Below the pieces are notes generated by a model. That model had not been told where the DNA came from and searched no databases. It saw only the letters and a program-made list of their open reading frames with translations. A stretch of 64,000 nucleotides of DNA from NCBI GenBank assembly GCA_937921935.1, contig CAKZWQ010000017.1, forward strand, positions 46,246 through 110,245, in the 5' to 3' direction. This stretch comes from an uncultured Gammaproteobacteria bacterium. GTDB taxonomy: Bacteria; Pseudomonadota; Gammaproteobacteria; Steroidobacterales; GCA-2729495. Below, in pieces: positions 26,468-34,852 of the stretch (positions within the stretch are counted from its first letter, which is position 1; each line of letters starts with the position of its first letter). The position numbers and the translations under genes are program-made.

Positions 26468-27039
26468 AGTCTGCTCACGACCCGGACGAGGGAATCGGTG
26501 ACTCCGCGGAGGTGGCCACGGTCATTTTCGTTCGCCAGATTGCCGTCTGCGTCGAACGCTGTGTGAGCCTGCCGCAGAGCGTACTGTTCCGGAATTACGG
26601 TGACGCCGATGTTACCCAGGATGCTGCGCACGGTGACCAGGCCGCGCAAGCCGCCAAGCCCGCCGGGCGAGGCTGAGACCAGGGCTGCTACCTTGTGGTG
26701 ATAGGGCGAGATATCCGGCGCACCTGCCTCGGAGCGTGACACCCAGTCAATCACGTTCTTCAGTAACGGGCTGATAGAGCTGTTGTACTCCGGTGAGGCA
26801 ATGAGCAGGCCGGCGTGTTCCCTGACCAGTTGTTTCAGCTTCACGGCATTGGCCGGCAAGCCCTCGGTTTCCTCCAGGTCACCGTCATAGATCGGCAGGG
26901 GGTAGTCAGCCAGGTCCAGCCAGGTGCAAGGAAGGCCCGATGCTTCTACCGCACGGACTGCCGCCATAGCCAGTTGCCGGTTTAATGATTCGCGGCGGGC
27001 GCTGCCGGCCAGCGCCAGGATGCGGGGTGAGTCAGTCAT
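26455..27039 (-). CDS. NADPH-dependent FMN reductase family protein
   Basis: A 194-residue flavodoxin-like protein with the FMN phosphate loop LALAGSARRESLNR at about residues 8-21 and the SPEYNSSISPLLKNVIDWVSR block typical of the NAD(P)H-dependent FMN reductase/azoreductase group. It follows the VOC gene on the same strand after 18 bases and probably shares its transcript. The 3' end overlaps the convergent molybdoenzyme beta gene. Physiological substrate unknown. Confidence 0.9.
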   Translation of the reverse strand: MTDSPRILALAGSARRESLNRQLAMAAVRAVEASGLPCTWLDLADYPLPIYDGDLEETEGLPANAVKLKQLVREHAGLLIASPEYNSSISPLLKNVIDWVSRSEAGAPDISPYHHKVAALVSASPGGLGGLRGLVTVRSILGNIGVTVIPEQYALRQAHTAFDADGNLANENDRGHLRGVTDSLVRVVSRLYTD

Positions 27040-27057
27040 GAGCTCGGGTCTCGCTGT

Positions 27058-27498
27058 TTAGTTGCCTTGGGTGAATTCGAGTAGCTCGACCACGTTGCCA
27101 TCGGGATCGCGACCATAAGTGACGAAGCCGGTGTCCTGGCTTTGTGGCGGACAGTGAAAGCGCATGCCCGCAGCCTCCAGGCGCTTGTACTCGCTGTGAA
27201 TGTCCTGAACCTGCAGGCAGACATGGCTGATACCGTGGTCACTGACGGGCCGGTCCGGCCTTTGTGGCCTGGCCTCGGGTGATGAGAATTCGAAGACTTC
27301 GAGAAAGCTGTCGCCGAGTTTCAGCATGGCTGCCCGCGCGGCAGAGCCTGTCAGCCCGGTGACGGCGTCCGCTTCAGGGCTGGGTGCGTCCCAGTCAAAG
27401 GTCCAGGCCACTTCGCAGCCCAGCACCTGGCAGTAGAATTGCAGAAAGCGATCCAGGTCCGGCGTGGACATGGCCGCGTGATGAAAACCCATGAGCAT
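27058..27498 (-). CDS. VOC (glyoxalase/dioxygenase superfamily) protein
   Basis: A 146-residue single-copy VOC domain: GFHHAAMSTPDLDRFLQFY at the N-terminus with a metal-ligand-like His, then DHGISHVCLQV and the C-terminal TYGRDPDGNVVELLEF carrying the usual Glu. It may start at 27498 or at the second Met (27492). Only two bases separate its start from the TTG start given to hemW on the other strand, so promoters must overlap coding sequence or one of the starts is further in. Confidence 0.85.
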   Translation of the reverse strand: MLMGFHHAAMSTPDLDRFLQFYCQVLGCEVAWTFDWDAPSPEADAVTGLTGSAARAAMLKLGDSFLEVFEFSSPEARPQRPDRPVSDHGISHVCLQVQDIHSEYKRLEAAGMRFHCPPQSQDTGFVTYGRDPDGNVVELLEFTQGN

Positions 27499-27500
27499 GG

Positions 27501-28688
27501 TTGAGGCCTTTTTTGGACAGTCAGTATTCTGACGCGGAGTCTAGCGTAGCCCAGGCGGTGCCGGTGGGTCTCTACGTGCATCTGCCCTGGTGTGTGCGCA
27601 AGTGTCCGTACTGTGATTTCAATTCCCATGAACCCCGCGGAGAGATTCCCGAGGGTGTCTATGTGGACGCGGTGCTCGCTGATCTGGAGCAGTCCATGCC
27701 GGCTCTTGGGGAACGCCAGTTTGAAAGCCTGTACTTTGGTGGTGGGACACCCAGTCTATTCACCGCTGCGTCTGTCGGTCGAATCATCGAGTCGGTGCGG
27801 GCGGCCGATCGGTTGGCGGCGGGGGCGGAGGTCACGCTGGAAGCGAATCCCGGGACGGCTGATGCGGGTCGTTTTCTCGGCTACCGGCAGGCCGGCGTAA
27901 ATCGCCTGTCGGTCGGCGTGCAGAGCTTTGGTGAGGCAAGCCTGCGAGCCTTGGGCCGAATCCATGACGGCGATGATGCGCACCGGGCGGTGGAAATGGC
28001 TGCCGAGTACTTCGATAACTTCAACCTGGACCTGATGTATGGGCTGCCCGGTCAGAATCCTAAGGGTGCGGAAGCCGATGTTCAGGCTGCTGTTGCGTCC
28101 GGCGCATCGCACCTGTCCTGCTATCAGCTGACCCTTGAGCCGAATACCGCGTTTGCCAAGTTTCCGCCGGCTCTGCCGGGTGAGGAGCTGCAAGCCGAAA
28201 TAGAAACCATAGTGCACGGACATCTGCAGGCGGGCGGCTATCAACGCTACGAGGTATCGGCCCATGGCCGGCCCGGACGTGAGTGTCGACACAATCGCCG
28301 TTACTGGGAGTTCGGTGACTACCTGGGGGTGGGCGCAGGTGCCCATAGCAAGCTGACTCAGGATGGGCAGATCTATCGGCAAGCGCGCGTGCGCGCGCCG
28401 CAGGGCTACATGGTGCGAGCTGCTGACGGAGATGCCATCGCCGAGCGTCGCCTGGTCACCGATAGCGATCTGCTATTGGAATTCATGATGAATGCCCTGC
28501 GACTGACCGATGGCTTCGAGCTGGACCTGCTGGTCAGGCGCACAGGTCTGGATCCGGCAACAGCCCAGCCGGCTCTGCAGCGGGCCGCGGATCAAGGGCT
28601 GCTGGAAATTCGGGGCCAGCATGTGCAGCCCTCTGCGCGCGGGCAGCGCTATCTCAATGCCGTTATCCGAGAGTTCCTGCCCGACTGA
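27501..28688 (+). CDS. hemW: HemW, radical SAM haem chaperone
   Basis: HemW binds haem and a 4Fe-4S cluster and is involved in haem insertion into respiratory proteins. The 395-residue product carries the HemW signature LPWCVRKCPYCDFNSH with C-x3-C-x2-C, then FGGGTPS, EANPGT, NRLSVGVQSF and a LMYGLPGQ block. The called start is TTG at 27501, which leaves a 20-residue leader; the GTG at 27558, immediately before VGLYVHLPW, fits the family better. The C-terminal domain is typical. A related radical SAM gene of different role lies at 14037. Confidence 0.93.
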   Translation: MRPFLDSQYSDAESSVAQAVPVGLYVHLPWCVRKCPYCDFNSHEPRGEIPEGVYVDAVLADLEQSMPALGERQFESLYFGGGTPSLFTAASVGRIIESVRAADRLAAGAEVTLEANPGTADAGRFLGYRQAGVNRLSVGVQSFGEASLRALGRIHDGDDAHRAVEMAAEYFDNFNLDLMYGLPGQNPKGAEADVQAAVASGASHLSCYQLTLEPNTAFAKFPPALPGEELQAEIETIVHGHLQAGGYQRYEVSAHGRPGRECRHNRRYWEFGDYLGVGAGAHSKLTQDGQIYRQARVRAPQGYMVRAADGDAIAERRLVTDSDLLLEFMMNALRLTDGFELDLLVRRTGLDPATAQPALQRAADQGLLEIRGQHVQPSARGQRYLNAVIREFLPD

Positions 28689-28691
28689 CCC

Positions 28692-29315
28692 TCAGTTCAG
28701 CGTCTTTGCCCTGTGAGCTGACGGCGTGGCCAAAACCAGGAACTGTTGGGCCGGCACGAGTTGTTGCCAGGTGTTACGCGGATCCCGGGCAAACACCAGT
28801 TCCTTGGTGGCAGGGATCACGTGCCAGCTGCCGCGGGCAATTTCATCGTCCAGTTGTCCCGGACCCCAGCCTGAATAGCCAAGATAAAGGCGCAGGCTGC
28901 TGTCATCGCCCGCCAGGGTGCCCAGTCGGGTTTGGTTAATACCGATCATATGCACTCCGTCGAGAACTTCCACGGAGTTTTCCGGCGGCTGGGTCGTTCG
29001 CTGCAGCACACGAAGACTGTCGAGCTCCACCGGGCCACCGAGGTAAACCCTGCCTGAGTACGCGCTGTCTGCTCCGCTATCGGCGAGCAAGTCAGCATGC
29101 GTGAGTTGAGTCTGGCGATTGACGATCAAGCCAATGGCGCCCTTGTCGCTGTAGTCGAGCAGCAGAATAACGGTTTCGCCGAAAGCCGGCCCCTGCAAGT
29201 CCCGAGATGCAATCAGGAACTGGCCGGCGGCCGGCTGTTCGGCCCAGCCTGTACCCGCCGACAACAGCCAGCAGATCAGCAGCCAGATAAAGCGGGTGCG
29301 CGGTCGCATGGGCAT
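28692..29315 (-). CDS. YqgE/AlgH-family protein with a signal peptide
   Basis: The 207-residue product contains the YqgE/AlgH domain (about 30-200: GQFLIASRDLQGPAFGETVI, GAIGLIVNRQT, YLGGPVE, YLGYSGWGPGQLDDE). Usual YqgE is cytoplasmic and starts straight at the LIA motif; this copy has a well-formed Sec signal (basic MRPRTR, hydrophobic WLLICWLLSAG, cleavage near GWAEQ). Hence a periplasmic variant is likely. It is convergent with hemW with a three-base gap. Function of the family is unknown. Confidence 0.85.
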   Translation of the reverse strand: MPMRPRTRFIWLLICWLLSAGTGWAEQPAAGQFLIASRDLQGPAFGETVILLLDYSDKGAIGLIVNRQTQLTHADLLADSGADSAYSGRVYLGGPVELDSLRVLQRTTQPPENSVEVLDGVHMIGINQTRLGTLAGDDSSLRLYLGYSGWGPGQLDDEIARGSWHVIPATKELVFARDPRNTWQQLVPAQQFLVLATPSAHRAKTLN

Positions 29316-29370
29316 AGAATATCGGGAACAAGAGAACCGTGCCGAGGTTCCCGGATGCCGCCTGATTTTT

Positions 29371-29390
29371 CGAGCCTGTCAGTGGGCTCG
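29371..29390. repeat. Small inverted repeat upstream of yqgE-like gene
   Basis: Six-base arms CGAGCC (29371-29376) and GGCTCG (29385-29390) with an 8-base loop, flanked by T-rich sequence, in the 220-base gap between the divergent yqgE-like and hypothetical genes. It may be an operator dyad or an RNA hairpin. Nothing else was recognised in that gap. Confidence 0.3.
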
Positions 29391-29535
29391 AATATTTCTA
29401 CTATCTAAATCCATCACTTGCACGATTATCTTCAGCGGTGACTCAGGAGTGCTGACTACCCCAATTTTGGTGTCATGAATTGGTAAACAAATGTTGGTAG
29501 CTTAGTCATCCGGGATCAATAAAAAGAAGAAGACG

Positions 29536-30183
29536 ATGTCCAAGTCAGCTTTGTCTGCGAGCGTCCTGATGAACGTGTCAGAGCTGCGAATCGAGGATAT
29601 TCGCTGGTCAGGTTCCGAGCTTGAACGACAAGTCGTTAATCGGATTTTTGAGACGCCGGATTCCTATGACCATTGGGAGTCATTTCACTCAGGGCTGATG
29701 AATACTGTCGGCAATGGCTCTAATCGCAAAGAGCAGTTGGTGAAGATGCGCCGGACGCGCTTCACACTGATCCATCGGCAGTCACTGTTTCAATATCTGC
29801 GTGACTCAGGCGTGAAAGGGGAGAAGCGAACCGCAGTGATTAGGGCATTTCATGACACCACGGACTATATGCGGGCCGTGGTGACAGAACATGGCCGCTT
29901 CCTGCGATCAAATTCCAGCCTTTATTGCACCGACCACCTGGCTGACTCGGTGCTGCGCGATACTCGTTTTACGAATGGTCTGGCGCATTACAGGCAGAGG
30001 TACATGGACTACTTCGCCATGTACTGCAACTGGATCATAGCGGAGCAGCAAGGGGATCAGTACGCCACGCGCCGGTTGATCCCGGAAACCAAGAATTTAC
30101 TGGCGGGGATGCAGAACAGGTTGTTGCGGATGCCCATGGCGGCCCCGCAGCAGAGGCCTGTTACCTGGAAATTCTGGAACTAG
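29536..30183 (+). CDS. Hypothetical protein
   Basis: A 215-residue soluble protein I do not recognise. It has no signal peptide or membrane segment. It is Arg/Tyr-rich, with a central helical HDTTDYMRAVVTEHGRFLRSN block and an aromatic MDYFAMYCNWIIAEQQGD segment near 160-180. An A/G-rich Shine-Dalgarno (AAGAAGAAG) stands before the ATG at 29536. It is a lone gene followed by the convergent CDF transporter, so context gives no clue. Confidence 0.7.
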   Translation: MSKSALSASVLMNVSELRIEDIRWSGSELERQVVNRIFETPDSYDHWESFHSGLMNTVGNGSNRKEQLVKMRRTRFTLIHRQSLFQYLRDSGVKGEKRTAVIRAFHDTTDYMRAVVTEHGRFLRSNSSLYCTDHLADSVLRDTRFTNGLAHYRQRYMDYFAMYCNWIIAEQQGDQYATRRLIPETKNLLAGMQNRLLRMPMAAPQQRPVTWKFWN

Positions 30184-30232
30184 GCGGCCGTCGGCTCATC
30201 GACCTTCGGCCCAAGTGCCATAGCGCCTTATC

Positions 30233-31177
30233 CTAATTACCGGGCAGCGACTCTCTCACCTCGCGACGATAGATCGTGAGGGTTTCCGCTTCAATAAAAA
30301 CCCGCTTGATGCCCGGATCAATCGATTTGATGGCTTGACTCAGCTGAGCGATGCTGTCTTCCACCTCATCGGCGCTGAGGGCTGAGCTGAAATCCACGCT
30401 GATGGTGATCAGGATGAATTCCGGCCCCATATGCAGTGTCGCTACCTCGTTGACCGTATCGATAGCCTCAGCCGCAGCCAGGGTTTGCCGAACGCGCTCG
30501 ACGATCCAGTCAGCGGCACTTTCGCCGATTAACAGGCTCTTGGTCTCGTAGGCCAGCCAGACGGCGGTGGCCGCCAGGATGAGCCCGATCACCATGGATG
30601 CCGCCCCATCAAATACGAGGTTGCCTGTCACATCAGCCAGGTAGATGCCTGCCAGGGCTACCAGCAAACCGAGCATTGCCGCCGCATCTTCGAACAGCAC
30701 GACAAACAGACTGGGGTCTTTACCGCGCCGCACGGCCTCCAGGATGCCTAGCTCGCCGCGGTGAGCATTGAATTCGCGAAATGCCACGGCGAAGGCGCCG
30801 GCTTCAAAAAGAATGGCCAGGCCCAGCACGATGTAATTCACGAACACGTTTTCCAGCGGGACTGGATCCATGATGTGCGAATAGCCCTGGTACAGGGAAA
30901 TGCCTGCACCCAGGGCAAAGATCAGGATCGCAACCGCAAAGCACCAGAAGTAGACTTCTTTGCCATGCCCGAAGGGGAAGTCGGCACTGGGTGGTCGTTT
31001 GGCGCGTTTCAGCGCCATGAGTAGCAGCACCTGGTTGCCGGTGTCTACCAGGGAATGAATGCCTTCCGACATCATCGCAGCGCTGCCGGTGAAAGCTGCG
31101 GCTGCGAACTTGGTCACTGCGATCAGGCCGTTACCGATCAGTGCCGCAACAATCGCGGTGCGTGAGGAGCCGGCCAT
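30233..31177 (-). CDS. Cation diffusion facilitator transporter
   Basis: A 314-residue CDF protein with about six TM segments. The first metal-site half motif is HSLVD (about residues 41-45) in TM2, and the second an EDAAAML stretch in TM5, where this subgroup (ZNT9-like) differs from canonical H/D pairs. A cytoplasmic C-terminal domain follows (about 210-300). Probable divalent metal exporter; the metal is unknown. It is seven bases behind the HxlR-type regulator on the same strand, so it is likely in one operon with it. Confidence 0.9.
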   Translation of the reverse strand: MAGSSRTAIVAALIGNGLIAVTKFAAAAFTGSAAMMSEGIHSLVDTGNQVLLLMALKRAKRPPSADFPFGHGKEVYFWCFAVAILIFALGAGISLYQGYSHIMDPVPLENVFVNYIVLGLAILFEAGAFAVAFREFNAHRGELGILEAVRRGKDPSLFVVLFEDAAAMLGLLVALAGIYLADVTGNLVFDGAASMVIGLILAATAVWLAYETKSLLIGESAADWIVERVRQTLAAAEAIDTVNEVATLHMGPEFILITISVDFSSALSADEVEDSIAQLSQAIKSIDPGIKRVFIEAETLTIYRREVRESLPGN

Positions 31178-31184
31178 GCGCGCG

Positions 31185-31901
31185 TCAGTCGGCAGCCCGG
31201 CGGAGCAGGGCAGGGTCTGCCCGTTTCACATCAGCCACAATGCAAAGCCCTAGCCAGTCCGGCATGCTGCGTTCCAGGTGTCGGGCGCCATGGGTCTTGA
31301 TGCCCCCTTCACGCAAGGTCTGGCGTAGCTCGCGATCACCCTCCCAGACTTCAACCAGCGTGCGCACGTCCGTTGTGATGTACAGGTCGACCTCTTTCCC
31401 CGGGTCTTCGGTGCACAGGTCCACCTGATCATCGTAGGTCACGACCCACCAGGTCTTGAATTTAGCCAGCTGGTCGAAATTGAAACAAAGCACCGTTTCG
31501 CCGGCAGGTAGCTGATCTGTATTCAGCCGTCGCTGCAGATCCCACATCAGGAACTCTACATCGAGTTCGTCATCGTTCATCTGACCTCGCGCCCAGCGCA
31601 TACCCCAGACGGCAAGTATTTCAATCAACGGCGCCAGTTCCTTGCCGGCGGCCGTGAGGCGATACTCGTAACCTTTCTGGCCGGAAAGTTTCCGGCGAAT
31701 GATGATGCCGCATTCCTCCAGGTGCTTCAGACGTTTGGTTAGCAAGCTTGGCGAGATGCGGGCAATGGCACGCTGGAAATCGCTGAAGCGATGGGTTCCC
31801 AGTAGTAGCTCACGCAGGATGAGCAGGGTCCAGCGCTCACCGATGATTTCCGTCGCCTTGGCAACGGGGCAGAATTGACCGAATTGTCCAAACTGGCTCA
31901 T
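31185..31901 (-). CDS. HxlR-family regulator with C-terminal SCP2-like domain
   Basis: The 238-residue protein starts with an HxlR winged helix (about 10-105: CPVAKATEIIGERWTLLILREL, FSDFQRAIARISPSLLTKRLKHLEECG) including a conserved Cys near 11. A C-terminal alpha/beta segment (about 120-235) with a YITTDVRTLVEVWEGD block resembles a sterol-carrier/SCP2-type ligand domain. It is divergent from an OsmC-like gene and upstream of a CDF transporter, suggesting it controls one or both in response to a small molecule or redox signal. Confidence 0.87.
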   Translation of the reverse strand: MSQFGQFGQFCPVAKATEIIGERWTLLILRELLLGTHRFSDFQRAIARISPSLLTKRLKHLEECGIIIRRKLSGQKGYEYRLTAAGKELAPLIEILAVWGMRWARGQMNDDELDVEFLMWDLQRRLNTDQLPAGETVLCFNFDQLAKFKTWWVVTYDDQVDLCTEDPGKEVDLYITTDVRTLVEVWEGDRELRQTLREGGIKTHGARHLERSMPDWLGLCIVADVKRADPALLRRAAD

Positions 31902-31928
31902 AGCCCCGGGGCCTTTGGCTTTCGCTAA

Positions 31929-31955
31929 CTACAGAATATGTAGCTGAATACTACA
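31929..31955. promoter_or_regulatory. Candidate operator: three alternating 5-bp half sites
   Basis: Between the divergent HxlR-type and OsmC-like genes are CTACA (31929-31933), TGTAG (31939-31943) and CTACA (31951-31955). The middle half site forms a perfect dyad with the left one (5-base spacer) and with the right one (7-base spacer). This arrangement fits binding by a dimeric winged-helix regulator such as the HxlR-type protein encoded 28 bases away. Inference from symmetry and position only. Confidence 0.5.
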
Positions 31956-32048
31956 CTCCGTGCAGTATCGGGCAAGCAGGGGTCTCCCTAGGATGCTGCT
32001 CGACGGGACTGGTCCCGTCCTGACACACACAGACTTGGGAGATAGGAA

Positions 32049-32618
32049 ATGACGACTCAAAGTGCACAAGTGAACCCCGCGCAGCTTAATGGTGTGGATG
32101 TAGATGAGGTGATGAGCTTGATTGGCAGTATCGACCAGGATGCTGGTCTTGGCCGCTGTCAGTTTCGAGCTCGGAATACCTGGATAACAGGTGGTTTAAA
32201 TCGCAGCCGGATTCAAGACTTCTATGCGGTTGGTGATGAGGACACCTCACGCTCGCTGCCCTTCGAGCTGGCCGCGGACGAACCAGTATTTCTAGCCAGT
32301 AATGACAGCGCGCCAAACCCCGTCGAATTTTTGCTGCACGCCCTGGCTGGCTGCCTGACAACGACCACCACCTATCATGCGGCGGCGCAGGGCATTGTGA
32401 TCGAGGCGATCGACTCAGCCCTGGAAGGCGATCTGGATTTGCGTGGCATATTCGGTTTGTCGGATGAGGTTCGGAAGGGCTTCAGCGAGGTACGGGTGCG
32501 GATGCGGATTAAGAGTTCTGCGAGTGTCAATGAGCTCAGAGAGATGGCAATGTTCTCGCCGGTCTTTGACATCGTGTCCAACTCTTTACCGGTAAAGCTG
32601 ATCATTGAGAAAGCTTAG
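32049..32618 (+). CDS. OsmC/Ohr-family protein
   Basis: A 189-residue OsmC-fold protein with FLLHALAGCLTTTTTYHAAAQG carrying the first conserved Cys (about 102). The second redox Cys of OsmC/Ohr peroxidases, normally followed by Pro, is Ser here (MFSPVFD, Ser about 170). So a dithiol peroxidase cycle is not expected; YhfA-like OsmC relatives of unknown function also exist. Shine-Dalgarno AGGA is about seven bases upstream of the ATG. Divergent from the HxlR-type regulator with the three-half-site dyad between. Confidence 0.85.
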   Translation: MTTQSAQVNPAQLNGVDVDEVMSLIGSIDQDAGLGRCQFRARNTWITGGLNRSRIQDFYAVGDEDTSRSLPFELAADEPVFLASNDSAPNPVEFLLHALAGCLTTTTTYHAAAQGIVIEAIDSALEGDLDLRGIFGLSDEVRKGFSEVRVRMRIKSSASVNELREMAMFSPVFDIVSNSLPVKLIIEKA

Positions 32619-32628
32619 GCAGCTGGGA

Positions 32629-32669
32629 ATTGCAGGGGTCGATGGATTGATTGAGTCGGCCCCTGCAAT
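32629..32669. repeat. 10-bp inverted repeat downstream of osmC-like gene
   Basis: ATTGCAGGGG (32629-32638) and CCCCTGCAAT (32660-32669) are perfect 10-base arms with a 21-base loop, beginning ten bases after the OsmC-like stop. It could be a transcription-end hairpin; no T-run follows directly. Confidence 0.45.
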
Positions 32670-32690
32670 CAGCCGGCCAAGAAGCTGGGG

Positions 32691-32708
32691 GCTGAAAGAA
32701 TTTTCAGC
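32691..32708. repeat. 7-bp inverted repeat hairpin
   Basis: GCTGAAA (32691-32697) and TTTCAGC (32702-32708) with a 4-base loop form a compact hairpin, 22 bases after the previous inverted repeat. The rest of the 253-base gap between the OsmC-like and DUF6940 genes holds nothing recognised. Confidence 0.4.
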
Positions 32709-32871
32709 AAAGGACGCTGATTGGGTGGTTCATGGAGGAGTTCGCTGCGTCGGGATCGTCCTCGGACTTGATCAAAAGTCAGCCAAAATGACTGATCGCG
32801 CAATGCCATTCTGCAATACAGGCACAAAGCCAGACCGAAGCATCTCGCCCTGGCGCTGCAAGGCTGCACGC

Positions 32872-33462
32872 TCAGGGCAGGCGGGCGTAAGGTCGATAGC
32901 TATAGTACTTGGGATAGGTGTCGAGCCGGATATGTAGCCAGGCCACGCCGTCGCCGGCCGTACTCAGCCAGATGGGCTGGTCAGACAGCTGCTTGCGCAT
33001 GAGTTCGCCGACGCGTCGCAATACCGCGTGCTGTTGCCAGTCTGGCCCGTGATGAATGAACGCTGCCAGGTGGCTGTATGCGCTGAGTTCTCCCCGGGGG
33101 GTGGGAGCGACTAACAGGGCATCGCCACTGAGATTGTCAAAGCTTGCCACACCGTCAGGACTATCCGCGCTGTCGAAGTGATCGGCAAAGGTCGCCTCAT
33201 CGGCTGGCCGCTGCAGCAGCGGATCATCGCGCACAATGAACTCGAATTTCTGCCCCGCTGTGGCGATGGTCACGGGGGGCATTTCCCAGCGAAAGGCGTG
33301 GAACGGACATTCGCGCAGCAGGACCAGGAATTGCTCACGGAAGTCTTCACTGCGACGCCACAGGTCCAGCACTTCTTCGTAACAGAAGGCATCCTGCTCC
33401 CAGCGCGGCTGGTACAGGTGGACGTGGCCCTCGTCCAGAGTATCGATGGTCGAGGTCAACAT
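32872..33462 (-). CDS. DUF6940 family protein
   Basis: A 196-residue soluble protein matching what I recall of DUF6940: an EEVLDLWRRSEDFREQF block, PFHAFRWEMPPVT, FEFIVRDDPLLQRPADEATFADHF, the FDNLSGDALLVAPTP block and a C-terminal PIWLSTAGDGVAWLHIRLD followed by PKYYSYRPY. The conserved acidic and aromatic residues suggest an enzyme, but none is described. It stands between two unrelated genes, 37 bases before the end of the FAD oxidase gene. Confidence 0.72.
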   Translation of the reverse strand: MLTSTIDTLDEGHVHLYQPRWEQDAFCYEEVLDLWRRSEDFREQFLVLLRECPFHAFRWEMPPVTIATAGQKFEFIVRDDPLLQRPADEATFADHFDSADSPDGVASFDNLSGDALLVAPTPRGELSAYSHLAAFIHHGPDWQQHAVLRRVGELMRKQLSDQPIWLSTAGDGVAWLHIRLDTYPKYYSYRPYARLP

Positions 33463-33499
33463 GACTCACATGATGCCTCAGTCGGTCCGACTCTGTCAG

Positions 33500-34852
33500 T
33501 CAGCCAAGGTGTTCGGTAAAGAACTGATTTATAAGCCGATTCTGTGGGTCCATCTGTTCTCGCAGAAGGCAGAATTTTTCCAGTCTCGAGCCGTAGGCCT
33601 GTTTGACCTGGGTGGCGGGGATTCCCCTGGTGTAATTGAGCAGGGGTATGCCGCCGAAGCGCCCGGCAATGGCGCCAAAGTCGATCAGAAAATCTTCCCA
33701 GCCATCGGTCACAGTCGTGCGCAGGCTCAGGGCGAAGACCGGGCCTTCAAAGCTGGGGGACATCAGGGCACACGGGTCTGGCAGGAGTCGATAGGCCAGG
33801 GATGGCAGGTCGCAGCGAAAGCCCGAGATCTTGTAGTGCCGGTGGCAGTATTCGCGGTAAGAATATAGCGCAGCGCCAAACTGTTTCGCAGGAAATACCC
33901 AGGTGCAGCTGCGGGTTCGCGCCGTGGGCCCGATCCTGCGGAATTTCCCCGTTTGCTCCACAGCATTGCTGCCTGCATCAACCAGGCGCGTATTGATCAA
34001 TACTTGAGTCGCTTCACTAAAACCATCAATCAGCGGATCCCGGAAGCGCCGGCCCGGGACCTTTCTCAGCAAGTAAAGCAGGTCTGGTAGCAGCTTGTTG
34101 GCGATCCAGTCCCGGGCACGCCAGGCCAGCGCTCTCGGCTTTCTAGCCTTGCCGTCGGTCTCACGCAGTTCAACGAAAGCCCGATTACGGAAAGGCAGCA
34201 GGTAGATCTTAACGCCTGCCTTGGCAGTGGCCAGACCCGGTAGCAATTTGGTTAGTTCTGCAAAGCCGATTTTCCCGTGGCGCACGGTGTACTGACTCCT
34301 GGGTCGAATGCGCAGAGACACTGTATGCACAACGCCCATCAAGCCATAGCTTTGCCGCAGTACCTGGAGCATCTCCGGTGTGCTGGTATCGAAATCCATG
34401 TTCCGGCCGTTGGGGGTGACCAGGCCGATGCCCAAAACTGAGGCTGCCAGGTTAGGATCATCGATGGCTGTGCCACAGAATAGCGATGCGCTGCTGATGA
34501 TGCCCCCGATGGTGCGATCAAGCTGTTCTTCACTGGCCATGAGTTCCAGGTCCCGATCTGCGAGGATGCGGACCAAGTCGCGCAGGCGCATACCCGCCTG
34601 TACCGTTACGCATTTTTTATCTAGACGAACGAGTTTGTTCATCTCGCTCATATCCAGAACGGTACCGCCATGCACGCGGGTACAGCGCGTGCCATTGCTG
34701 TTGGCCCCAACCGGCCGAACGGGTGAGGGGAAGCGGCGCCGATCCAGCAGCACCTCGCTGATCTGCTCCACGGAGCGCGGCTTGATACGCCGGGGCTCCT
34801 GAGTTTTTTCCAGTCTGCGAAAACGGCCTGTTAGCCGCGCGATATCTGCCAT
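33500..34852 (-). CDS. FAD-binding (PCMH-type) oxidoreductase
   Basis: The ATG at 34852 (MADIARL) is preceded by an AGAGG-type Shine-Dalgarno; the frame extends to 34930 without family similarity. The 450-residue product has the PCMH FAD domain near the N-terminus (VRPVGANSNGTRC as the pyrophosphate loop, then TVQAGMRLRDLVRIL and GLMGVVHTVSLRIRP) and a C-terminal ALO-like domain ending MDPQNRLINQFF. It resembles sugar-1,4-lactone oxidases and related FAD oxidases. No covalent-His motif is obvious. Substrate unknown. Confidence 0.88.
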   Translation of the reverse strand: MADIARLTGRFRRLEKTQEPRRIKPRSVEQISEVLLDRRRFPSPVRPVGANSNGTRCTRVHGGTVLDMSEMNKLVRLDKKCVTVQAGMRLRDLVRILADRDLELMASEEQLDRTIGGIISSASLFCGTAIDDPNLAASVLGIGLVTPNGRNMDFDTSTPEMLQVLRQSYGLMGVVHTVSLRIRPRSQYTVRHGKIGFAELTKLLPGLATAKAGVKIYLLPFRNRAFVELRETDGKARKPRALAWRARDWIANKLLPDLLYLLRKVPGRRFRDPLIDGFSEATQVLINTRLVDAGSNAVEQTGKFRRIGPTARTRSCTWVFPAKQFGAALYSYREYCHRHYKISGFRCDLPSLAYRLLPDPCALMSPSFEGPVFALSLRTTVTDGWEDFLIDFGAIAGRFGGIPLLNYTRGIPATQVKQAYGSRLEKFCLLREQMDPQNRLINQFFTEHLG

